Shown here piece by piece: positions 6,866-12,989 of a DNA stretch of 37,243 nt. This DNA is from Candidatus Woesearchaeota archaeon (GTDB lineage: Archaea > Nanobdellota > Nanobdellia > Woesearchaeales > UBA10216). The stretch spans positions 1-37,243 of the forward strand of contig JACPIJ010000053.1 of NCBI GenBank assembly GCA_016188145.1, written 5' to 3'. The position numbers were made by a program, and so were the translations under genes. Position 1 is the stretch's first letter, and every line of letters starts with the position of its first letter. Below the pieces are notes generated by a model that made no database searches, was not told where the DNA came from, and worked only from the letters and a program-made list of their open reading frames with translations.

Positions 6866-7744
6866 ATGGCTACGGCTAAGTCAGGATATTTCTATCTCGT
6901 TTTAACTATCCTTTTTTGGTCGACAACGCCAGCGCTTGCAAAATTGGCATTGAAGGAACTAACAAACTCACAGCTTCTTTTGTATACGATTCTCACAGGA
7001 GTTCTCATTTTGTTTTTGGTGAATCTGTTCATGGGAAAGCTGCGCATACTTTCAAATTATTCAAAAGTAGATTATCTGAAAATGTTTGGAATGGGTTTTC
7101 TGGGAATTTATTTATACAATTCTTTATTATACGGCAGTTTTGCGTTAGCCCCTGCCGGCCAGGCTAATGTGATAAATTACCTCTGGCCCATTTTTATCAT
7201 CGTGTTTTCAATAGTGATTCTTAAGGAGCGGTTCAATTACAAGACGGTTATCGCAATTCTGCTTGGCTTTTTGGGTGCCTTGATCGTATTTAGCGGGGGG
7301 AATTTATCGGCTTTTAATGGCGAATCTGTAACAGGTTACCTGCTGGCTGCAATTGGTGCCGTTTGTTTCGCACTTTTCTCTGTTCTTGGCAAGAAATTGA
7401 AATATGAAAAATTCACCAGTATGCTGGCTTATTATGTCGCAGCGGCCGTATTAATTGTTCCCACAGTACTAATCACATCTGGCGTTGTGGTGCCAATATC
7501 GTTCTCAACTGTTATTGCAATATTGATGCTCGGTGGCGTAAACAACTCGCTTGCGTTCATATTTTGGTTCCAGGCGCTTAAGTTAGGAAACACGCATAAA
7601 ACAGCAAATGCAGTTTATGCTGTCCCGTTCCTGGCGCTGTTCTGGACGTATATTCTGAATGGAGAGCATTTTTCACTTACTTCAATAATAGGGCTGGTCT
7701 GCATCGTTGCAGGCATTTTCCTACAGGTTCGCAACAAAGCTTGA
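6866..7744 (+). CDS. EamA/DMT-family transporter
   Basis: A 292-residue protein with about ten membrane helices in two EamA repeats. The N-terminal helix reads FWSTTPALAKLAL. The first repeat closes with PIFIIVFSIVILKERF, the classic EamA helix with its LKER end, and the second repeat with PFLALFWTYILNGEHF. Drug/metabolite transporters export amino acids, nucleotides or sugars; the substrate cannot be deduced. It starts 8 bases after the oxidoreductase stop. Its codons look more A/T-rich at third positions than those of the neighbours, a possible sign of transfer. Confidence 0.88.
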   Translation: MATAKSGYFYLVLTILFWSTTPALAKLALKELTNSQLLLYTILTGVLILFLVNLFMGKLRILSNYSKVDYLKMFGMGFLGIYLYNSLLYGSFALAPAGQANVINYLWPIFIIVFSIVILKERFNYKTVIAILLGFLGALIVFSGGNLSAFNGESVTGYLLAAIGAVCFALFSVLGKKLKYEKFTSMLAYYVAAAVLIVPTVLITSGVVVPISFSTVIAILMLGGVNNSLAFIFWFQALKLGNTHKTANAVYAVPFLALFWTYILNGEHFSLTSIIGLVCIVAGIFLQVRNKA

Positions 7745-7757
7745 TTGTTACAATTTA

Positions 7758-8405
7758 TCATAATTGCTCGTTGACTCTGTTCTTTGGGCAAATCTTATCT
7801 AGCACGCACTTGCTGCAGTATGGCACTGGTGCCATGCACACTGCCCGGCCGTGGTCTTTCATCAGCCAGGTGAACTTGTTCCAGTCTTCCTTAGGCAATG
7901 TTGCCATCAGGTCATTCTCAATCTTTTCAGGGATGGTGTTTTTCGTGAGCCCCAGCCTGTAGGAAACACGAATTACGTGCGTGTCTACAACTATCCCGAC
8001 TGTCTTGCCAAAAGCGTTTATCAGAATCGCATTTGCAGTCTTTCGCCCAACGCCAGGCAGCGTCACAAGTTCATCCATTGTTTGTGGCACTTTTCCGCCA
8101 AACTTTTCGGTGACAATCCTGCATGCTTCCCTGATGTTTTTTGCCTTGTTGTTGAAGAACGTGATTGACTTTATGTCGTCCTCCTTCAGCTTTGCGAAGT
8201 CGGCAGCTGTTTTGTATTTCTGAAACAGTTTTGCTGTTACGGCATTGACAACATCATCCCTGCACTGTGCTGATAGTACTGCGGCCACCATCAGCTGCAG
8301 CGGGTTGGAGAAGCTCAGGTAGTATTTTGAGTTTGGATACTCCTTTTTCAAGATTCTTATCACATCTTCAGCCTTTGCCGCAGCCGCCATGGGCATTTTC
8401 GACAT
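7758..8405 (-). CDS. nth: Endonuclease III (DNA glycosylase/AP lyase)
   Basis: Base-excision repair enzyme for oxidised pyrimidines. All key parts are present: the helix-hairpin-helix LPGVGRKTANAIL with catalytic Lys, VDTHVIRVSYRLGL with catalytic Asp, and the C-terminal 4Fe-4S loop CMAPVPYCSKCVLDKIC (C-x6-C-x2-C-x5-C). The longer frame to 8468 overlaps the divergent ferredoxin promoter, so I take the ATG at 8405, giving 215 residues, close to the E. coli protein. ATGs at 8396 and 8390 are alternatives. Confidence 0.95.
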   Translation of the reverse strand: MSKMPMAAAAKAEDVIRILKKEYPNSKYYLSFSNPLQLMVAAVLSAQCRDDVVNAVTAKLFQKYKTAADFAKLKEDDIKSITFFNNKAKNIREACRIVTEKFGGKVPQTMDELVTLPGVGRKTANAILINAFGKTVGIVVDTHVIRVSYRLGLTKNTIPEKIENDLMATLPKEDWNKFTWLMKDHGRAVCMAPVPYCSKCVLDKICPKNRVNEQL

Positions 8406-8476
8406 TTCCGTCCTTATTAACTTTGCGGGAAAGCAGGAGGAAAACTTTAAGAAAGGGCAAAAATTCACGTCTCGTT

Positions 8477-9058
8477 ATGTCGGAATACGAAGTAAGGGTT
8501 GACAGGAGGAAATGCATCGGAGCAGGATTTTGCGCTAAGCTTACTCCGGAAGTTTACGCCTTGGATGAGAAAAACAAGGTCCTGCTTAAGGACGGTATCA
8601 GGGTAGACGAAAATACCATGACATTAAAGATTGGTGAGGATGCGCTCAAAGCCAACATTATGGCTGCCAAGGTCTGCCCTTCTTATGCCATTTCAGTAGC
8701 CAATAAGGCAACGGGCGAAAACATGCTTGACATTGACCCTGAAAAGCACATTCCGGTAAAGATGATTAAGGCCGGTTATGACAGCATGAAGGAATGGTCG
8801 ATGGACCCGAAAGGATTCTTCACGATAAAGCCGTTTCCTGACGAAGGCGTAATCAGAGTGAGATACTACAATGCAAAGCACCAGCTTGCTGCATTGATTG
8901 AAGGCAAGAATGCTGAGGAGCTTTACATTACAATCTGCCGTGAGGGGCTTGTCTCAATACCGTCCCATGCCGCTTATCTTGGCAGCGAGCTTCAGAAAGC
9001 GGAAATAGCGATGAAGAAGCGCCTGAATTATGTTCAGGACGATCCTCTAAATGTTTGA
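8477..9058 (+). CDS. Single-cluster ferredoxin fused to a C-terminal DUF4346-like domain
   Basis: A 193-residue protein. The first 80 residues are a ferredoxin with CIGAGFC and a distant KVCPSYAIS. The middle cysteine of the usual CxxCxxC is replaced by Gly, so three cysteines remain, pointing to a 3Fe-4S cluster or a 4Fe-4S cluster with a non-Cys ligand. The remaining 110 residues (DPKGFFTIKPF, then HAAYLGSELQKAEIAMK) resemble, from memory, the DUF4346 domain; its role is unknown. The fusion suggests electron delivery to, or sensing by, that domain. It is divergent from nth. Confidence 0.75.
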   Translation: MSEYEVRVDRRKCIGAGFCAKLTPEVYALDEKNKVLLKDGIRVDENTMTLKIGEDALKANIMAAKVCPSYAISVANKATGENMLDIDPEKHIPVKMIKAGYDSMKEWSMDPKGFFTIKPFPDEGVIRVRYYNAKHQLAALIEGKNAEELYITICREGLVSIPSHAAYLGSELQKAEIAMKKRLNYVQDDPLNV

Positions 9059-9094
9059 TAAAATTTAAATAGTGGCCATAATTAATTCTTTTCA

Positions 9095-9298
9095 ATGCCA
9101 AGGCAAACAAGGAATAACTTTGCAGGCGTTGTTTTTGCCACAATTGTAGCCGTTGCTTTCTTCCTCTCCCTTTGGGTTGGCTATTTTGTAATAAGCAAAA
9201 TTTCTCCCTTCACAGGAACAGCCAACTTTGTTATTACGCTTATTTTAGGCCTTAGCATTTATGACACTTTTAAGCCGCTTTTTAAAGAAAAAGTTTAA
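9095..9298 (+). CDS. Small two-helix membrane protein
   Basis: A 67-residue protein with two strongly hydrophobic segments, about residues 9-33 and 43-56, a basic N terminus and a Lys-rich C terminus (KPLFKEKV). There is no recognisable family. A TATA box (AAATTTAAATAG, 9061-9072) is about 27 bases before the ATG, so this is likely an expressed, nearly leaderless gene. It converges on the dehydrogenase gene and overlaps its end by four bases. Confidence 0.6.
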   Translation: MPRQTRNNFAGVVFATIVAVAFFLSLWVGYFVISKISPFTGTANFVITLILGLSIYDTFKPLFKEKV

Positions 9299-10296
9299 TC
9301 AACAACGTTCACTGGTTTCTTCTTCGCAAAAGCATTTATGTTTTCAATCGTCGTGTTCAGAATCCTAACCAGCGCCTCTTTGCTGTTGAAGGCGTTGTGT
9401 GGTGTTATTATGACGTTCTTGTTGTTTAGCAACATGTGGTTTTCCAGCATAGTTCTCAAATCACATTCCTTCTCAAAGTCCTTCGACAGAAGCTGCTTTT
9501 CCTCCTTTATGTTGCATTCCTCCTCCAGAACATCAAGCCCTGCTGCAGATATTGTGCCGTTGTTCAGCGCCTTAAGCAATGCTACCGTCTCAATCAGCCC
9601 CCCTCTTGCCGTGTTTATCAGCATAGCTCCTTTTTTTACCTTTCCGACGTTGCCGCTGTTTATCATGTGGCGCGTTGCTTTGTTGTAGGGGCAGTGCAAT
9701 GTTATTATGTCAGAGCTTTTAAGTAGCGTGTCAAAGTCAACATATCTGAAGCCAAGCCTTTTTGCTGCCGTAGCATCTTTTTTGACGTCAAACGCAATAA
9801 CGTTCATCTCAAAGCCTCTTGCTATCCTTATGACGTGTATTCCTATGTGGCCTGTTCCGACAACACCGATTGTTTTGCCTTTCAGGTCAAAACCTCTCAG
9901 GCCGTCAAGGGTGAAGTCACCATGCCTTGTCCTTTCGGCAGAGTCAGCTATTCTCCTTGACAGTGCCAGAATAAGCGCAAATGTGTGCTCTGCAACAGTG
10001 TTTTCGCCGTAAGTTGGGACATTGCTCACTGCAATCTTCCTTTTCTTTGCAGCCGTAATATCTATGTGGTCATATCCTGTTGACATCGTTGCGATAAACC
10101 TGAGCTTTGGCAGCCTGTTGATTGCGTCCTTGTCAATTTTGGAGTAGATGAATACGGCAGCAGCGTCGCACTCTTTTGCCTTTGCAACCGTCTCTTTTGT
10201 CAGCTTGTCGTCAACAAAAACCAGGGTATGCCCTTTCAGGTTCTTCCTTATGTAGTCCTTTTCCCACTCCTCAAGCTCGAAGAACGCTATTTTCAT
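9295..10296 (-). CDS. D-isomer-specific 2-hydroxyacid dehydrogenase (D-lactate dehydrogenase-like)
   Basis: A 333-residue NAD-dependent dehydrogenase reducing a 2-oxoacid to a D-2-hydroxyacid. Visible features are the Rossmann motif GVVGTGHIGIHV (about residue 150), the catalytic Arg in NTARGGLIET, a DVLEEE block with the acidic relay residue, and the catalytic His in TPHNAFNS. The early HIDITAAKKRKIAVSNVP block is also typical. The start is the ATG at 10296, which overlaps the dUTPase stop as ATGA, so the two genes are translationally coupled. D-lactate or another 2-hydroxyacid is the likely substrate. Confidence 0.9.
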   Translation of the reverse strand: MKIAFFELEEWEKDYIRKNLKGHTLVFVDDKLTKETVAKAKECDAAAVFIYSKIDKDAINRLPKLRFIATMSTGYDHIDITAAKKRKIAVSNVPTYGENTVAEHTFALILALSRRIADSAERTRHGDFTLDGLRGFDLKGKTIGVVGTGHIGIHVIRIARGFEMNVIAFDVKKDATAAKRLGFRYVDFDTLLKSSDIITLHCPYNKATRHMINSGNVGKVKKGAMLINTARGGLIETVALLKALNNGTISAAGLDVLEEECNIKEEKQLLSKDFEKECDLRTMLENHMLLNNKNVIITPHNAFNSKEALVRILNTTIENINAFAKKKPVNVVD

Positions 10297-10724
10297 CTGG
10301 TTCCTGTGCTCCCAAAACCGCCCCGCGCCTTGCCCATTTGGCCTTTCTCGTCCCACTCAAACTTGTCTACTTTGACAAAGATTCCCTGTGCCACCCTCTC
10401 GCCTTTGTCAACCTTTACAACGTTGTCTGTGTTGTTATAAACCTGAACTTTTACCTCGTCTCCCTCGCCGCAGTAGTCGTTGTCTATAACCCCGATGCCG
10501 TGAGGCTTTATCAGCCCTTTCTTTCTGGGCGTGGAGCTCCGCAGTGCCACCAGCAGCATGTATCCTGGTGGCGTTTCAACTATGATGTTGCCGGGAATTA
10601 GCGCTATCTCGCGCGGCTTTATCTCCATGTCTTCTCTGGAGTAGATGTCAAACCCCACAGAGCCGGCTGTCTGGTAAGTCGGCAGAGGCAGTGACTTGTC
10701 TACGCGCTTTATTTTGACTTTCAT
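10293..10724 (-). CDS. dut: dUTP diphosphatase (trimeric dUTPase)
   Basis: A 143-residue enzyme hydrolysing dUTP to dUMP, which keeps uracil out of DNA and supplies the dTMP precursor. All five trimeric dUTPase motifs can be read in order: AGSVGFDIYS, RSSTPRKKGL, GVIDNDYCGE, GERVAQGIF and RGGFGSTG. Motif 3 uses Cys where Arg is common in DYRGE. Archaeal dCTP deaminase/dUTPase fusions are longer, so this is a plain dUTPase. The stop overlaps the next gene's ATG, and the urea transporter ends 6 bases upstream of its start. Confidence 0.93.
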   Translation of the reverse strand: MKVKIKRVDKSLPLPTYQTAGSVGFDIYSREDMEIKPREIALIPGNIIVETPPGYMLLVALRSSTPRKKGLIKPHGIGVIDNDYCGEGDEVKVQVYNNTDNVVKVDKGERVAQGIFVKVDKFEWDEKGQMGKARGGFGSTGTR

Positions 10725-10730
10725 AGCATT

Positions 10731-11582
10731 TCAGCTTTTGGCTCGGTTTTTAAAGTTTGCCGATAAGGCTGTTGAGAGAAGCAATGTGATCCATGTGGCC
10801 GCTACGAAAGGGAACGTCAGCACCGGCACAGGCAGCCCTATCATTGCAATTGTGATTGGCACGGACAAAGCTGCGGCAATCAAGGCAAAAACCGTTCCTT
10901 TCTTTTCAAAAGCTAGGGCGCATAAAACTGCATTGAAACCGAACAACCCGGCATTGATGCCAGCGCTGTCCTGCAGGAGAGCCATCGCGATTAAAGCCGC
11001 CCCGAAGCTTCCGACAGTGGCAAATGCCGCCGCCCTTACAGAGTTCGCTGTTATCCCTATCAAAAACAGCGCACCAGTTACTATGCTGGCTTGGAACATC
11101 ACCTGACCAAATCCCATGAGTGCTGCATTGGCAAGAATTGGTGATGCATTTGCCACGAGCAAAGAGTTTTTCGGCACTAAGTTTCCTGATGAAATGAGAA
11201 AGTAAAGCATCCACGTAACAAGCACAAACGGAAAAGTGTAAGGCAGCAGCTTTCTTTTCAGCAAATTCATGGCCGTGGCAGAGGCTGCAGCTCCGATTAT
11301 AATTAATGCTGCCAAAATAGGCGTGAATTTGAAAAAATATGCTAAAGCTACCCCCACAAGGACGCCGTTGAACCCGTAAAGGCCTTCGCTTATGTCCTTT
11401 TTAGGGTATTTCAAAAGCCATGCCGCTGCCGTTGATGCTGCGCACCCAAGCAGTCCGGCTGCTGCCATGACTGGCGAGTTGTACAGTATTCCTGAAAGGA
11501 AAAGAATTCCTGTCAAGGCGCTGTTTTGCAGCATAACTTGTGAAAATCCCCTCAGGGTTATTTTCAGAATTTCTGAGATCAT
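10731..11582 (-). CDS. Urea transporter family protein
   Basis: A 283-residue membrane protein with the internal duplication of urea transporters. The two halves align by eye: GFSQVMLQNSALTGILF with GFGQVMFQASIVTGALF, and GLYGFNGVLVGVAL with GLFGFNAVLCALAF. These segments form the selectivity filter in the UT fold, a passive channel. About ten helices are predicted. A TATA box (CATTTAAAAACC, near 11603-11615) is about 27 bases before the ATG. No urease genes are in the window, so the substrate could be urea or a similar small amide. Confidence 0.88.
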   Translation of the reverse strand: MISEILKITLRGFSQVMLQNSALTGILFLSGILYNSPVMAAAGLLGCAASTAAAWLLKYPKKDISEGLYGFNGVLVGVALAYFFKFTPILAALIIIGAAASATAMNLLKRKLLPYTFPFVLVTWMLYFLISSGNLVPKNSLLVANASPILANAALMGFGQVMFQASIVTGALFLIGITANSVRAAAFATVGSFGAALIAMALLQDSAGINAGLFGFNAVLCALAFEKKGTVFALIAAALSVPITIAMIGLPVPVLTFPFVAATWITLLLSTALSANFKNRAKS

Positions 11583-11624
11583 TGGCTAAACTTGCGCTAG
11601 GTCGGTTTTTAAATGTTGTTGCGC

Positions 11625-12071
11625 TCACTTCTTCATCATCTTCTTCAGCTCCTTCTCGAAGCTTTGCAGGTCTGCAAACTCCCGGTAGACGGACGCAAAC
11701 CTTATGTAAGCAACCTTGTCAAGCTTCTTGAGCTTTCGCATCACCAGTTCACCAACGTGGCTGCTGCTGACTTCCTTCTTCTCCTCGTTCCTGAGTTCGG
11801 CCTCTATCTCATCAACTGCGTGGTCTATCTTTTCCTGCGGTATGGGCCTTTTCTCGCAGGCCTTGGTCATCCCTGAGCGTAGCTTCTCGCGGTTGAAAGG
11901 CTCCCTTCTCCCGTCCTTTTTCACGACAACAAGGTCAAAGGGCTCAATCCTTTCGTAAGTCGTAAACCTTTTTTTGCAGCGAAGGCATTCTCTCCTGCGC
12001 CGTGTTGCTTCGTTTGCCTCGCGCTTGTCAACTACCCTGTGATCTTCGTTGCCGCAGTAGGGACAGTTCAT
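11625..12071 (-). CDS. nrdR: NrdR, transcriptional repressor of ribonucleotide reductase
   Basis: A 148-residue protein with the NrdR layout: a zinc ribbon CPYCG...CLRCKKRF (residues 3-35) followed by an ATP-cone domain (VVKKDGRREPFNREKL onwards). NrdR senses ATP/dATP and represses ribonucleotide reductase genes. It sits downstream of a B12-dependent reductase and an adenosyltransferase on the same strand. NrdR is common in bacteria and rare in archaea. Its first four codons are repeated 99 bases upstream (12159-12170), on the far side of a twin-hairpin element. Confidence 0.95.
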   Translation of the reverse strand: MNCPYCGNEDHRVVDKREANEATRRRRECLRCKKRFTTYERIEPFDLVVVKKDGRREPFNREKLRSGMTKACEKRPIPQEKIDHAVDEIEAELRNEEKKEVSSSHVGELVMRKLKKLDKVAYIRFASVYREFADLQSFEKELKKMMKK

Positions 12072-12170
12072 TTTAAGCCTCGTTTTTGGATTGAACCTTT
12101 CTTCGTCTTAGAGACGAAGACTGTTGGCTCTCCGCCAACATTTTCGCAAAAGGGTCATGGGACAGTTCAT
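12060..12170. mobile_element. Inserted twin-hairpin element D with a 12-base direct repeat
   Basis: The 12-mer GGGACAGTTCAT occurs at 12060-12071, covering the first four nrdR codons, and again at 12159-12170. Between them are hairpins 12100-12108 with 12112-12120 (9 bp, 3-base loop), 12122-12128 with 12134-12140 (7 bp, 5-base loop) and TTTT-cgc-AAAA at 12141-12151. The layout fits an insertion with a target-site duplication. The distal copy leaves an ATG at 12170 that opens a 20-codon frame ending at 12108. No transposase is encoded, so movement would need factors in trans. Confidence 0.6.
12108..12170 (-). other. Possible upstream ORF before nrdR (20 codons)
   Basis: The duplicated nrdR start (ATG at 12170) begins a frame reading MNCPMTLL and stopping with TAA at 12108, inside the first hairpin of element D. 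A TATA box (TTATAAATA on the minus strand, about 12205-12214) would start transcription near 12180, so this ATG is the first one met. It could be a relic of the original nrdR start, or reduce translation of nrdR. Confidence 0.35.
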
Positions 12171-12188
12171 GTTTATTTGATCGAAGAA

Positions 12189-12821
12189 TCAGGTGCGGTT
12201 ATAGTATTTATAACTTGGCTTTTCTTCTTTCACATCGGCTTTCTTGTTCTCAACCCTTGCCATTACGTGGAAAAGCGATGACAGCCGGTTGGCATACTTC
12301 AGCAGCAATGGGTTGATTTTTGCCGTCTTTGCTAATCTTACCAGCTGCCTTTCGGCCCTTCTGGCTACTGTTCTGGCAAAGTGCAGCAGTGCAGCTTCCC
12401 TGTCCCCTCCGGGGAAAATGAAGGACCTTTGCGGCTCCAGGAACTTTTCGGCATCATCTATGGCCTTTTCAATTCTCTCAACATGTTTTTCGGTTATCCT
12501 CGGCATGCCATCCAGCTCTGCCGCGAGTTCAGCGCAGATGGTGTGCACGTCATCCTGGATGGACTTCAGCAGGCCTACAGTACTTTCCCTGAGAGGGAAA
12601 GCTTGTCGGCCGGTGCCGACATCGTCTTCTGATTCTTTCCCTGAGAGGGAAAGCTTGTCGGCTGGTGCCGACATTGTAGAGAAAGCGGCAACAACGCCAA
12701 CAACGGCGTTGAGCTCATCAAAGCAGCCCAGTGCCTCTATCCTTTCATCATCCTTGTCTATGTCATACTTCCCGAGTATGCAGGTCGTCCCGTCATCCCC
12801 GGTGCACGTGTAGCATGCCAT
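12189..12821 (-). CDS. Cobalamin adenosyltransferase (PduO type) with an inserted palindromic segment
   Basis: A 210-residue ATP:cob(I)alamin adenosyltransferase. It has the N-terminal TCTGDDGTT phosphate loop, DDERIEALGCFDELNAV, and the C-terminal block FIFPGGDREAALLHFART and RRAERQLV, ending in NRLSSLFHVMAR. It makes adenosylcobalamin, the cofactor of the class II reductase encoded just upstream. Relatives have about 10-15 residues between the DELNAV helix and the LLKSIQ helix. Here residues about 48-81 are extra and are encoded by two copies of a 40-base twin-hairpin unit. The reading frame is intact and the catalytic blocks are unaffected. Confidence 0.9.
   Translation of the reverse strand: MACYTCTGDDGTTCILGKYDIDKDDERIEALGCFDELNAVVGVVAAFSTMSAPADKLSLSGKESEDDVGTGRQAFPLRESTVGLLKSIQDDVHTICAELAAELDGMPRITEKHVERIEKAIDDAEKFLEPQRSFIFPGGDREAALLHFARTVARRAERQLVRLAKTAKINPLLLKYANRLSSLFHVMARVENKKADVKEEKPSYKYYNRT
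12583..12674. repeat. Two twin-hairpin units inside the adenosyltransferase gene (element E)
   Basis: Two 40-base copies, 12583-12622 and 12635-12674, are 39/40 identical; the single difference is in a hairpin loop. Each copy is CTTTCCCTgagAGGGAAAG (8 bp, 3-base loop), CT, then TGTCGGC-nnnn-GCCGACA (7 bp, 4-base loop). The 52-base period is not a multiple of three, so the copies are read in different frames (APADKLSLSGK and VGTGRQAFPLRE). Short outer arms CTACA (about 12574) and TGTAG (about 12676) may close the whole structure. Confidence 0.9.
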
Positions 12822-12828
12822 TTTTTAT

Positions 12829-12877
12829 CGTTTTTTGGTTGAGCTTTTTGTGAGTAGCAACGAACAAAAAGGTCATG
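12829..12877. repeat. T-rich hairpin cassette after the mini zinc-ribbon gene
   Basis: 12844-12851 pairs with 12864-12871 (8 bp, 12-base loop). The flanks TTTTTTGGTTGAG and AAAAAGGTCATG resemble sequences at 12083-12160 and 16205-16238, and CGTTTTTTGGTT recurs near 35176. On the minus strand it begins at the stop codon of the 38-residue ORF and gives a T5 tract, so termination or attenuation between the reductase and adenosyltransferase is possible. Confidence 0.4.
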
Positions 12878-12989
12878 TGCAAATGCCCCATCCGCATTCC
12901 TCGTTCTTGCAGCTAAAGCATGTGCCTTCATCCGTGTCTTCCTTTTCAACCGGGCCGCCGCAGTTGGGGCATTTCGTTATTTCGTTCAT
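12873..12989 (-). CDS. 38-residue zinc-ribbon protein directly following the reductase
   Basis: This small frame begins with an ATG immediately after the TGA of the ribonucleotide reductase, in the same frame. It encodes two CxxC-type pairs: CPNCGG and CFSCKNEECGWGIC. The pattern closely matches the zinc ribbon ending the reductase itself (CPSCGN...CHSCLNETCGFSKC), so it looks like a duplicate of that tail. Either it is a free mini-protein translated by coupling, or stop-codon readthrough extends the reductase with a second ribbon. All six-plus cysteines of the ribbon pattern are intact, which supports coding. Confidence 0.7.
   Translation of the reverse strand: MNEITKCPNCGGPVEKEDTDEGTCFSCKNEECGWGICT

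Noticed and set aside
9061-9298. The small membrane ORF as a shadow frame
   Set aside because: Kept as a gene: it does not overlap another gene except for four terminal bases, has a well-placed TATA box and a clear two-helix pattern.
12060-12170. CRISPR-like reading of repeated hairpins in the nrdR/adenosyltransferase region
   Set aside because: Only two units per locus, stems differ between loci, no regular spacers and no cas genes nearby.
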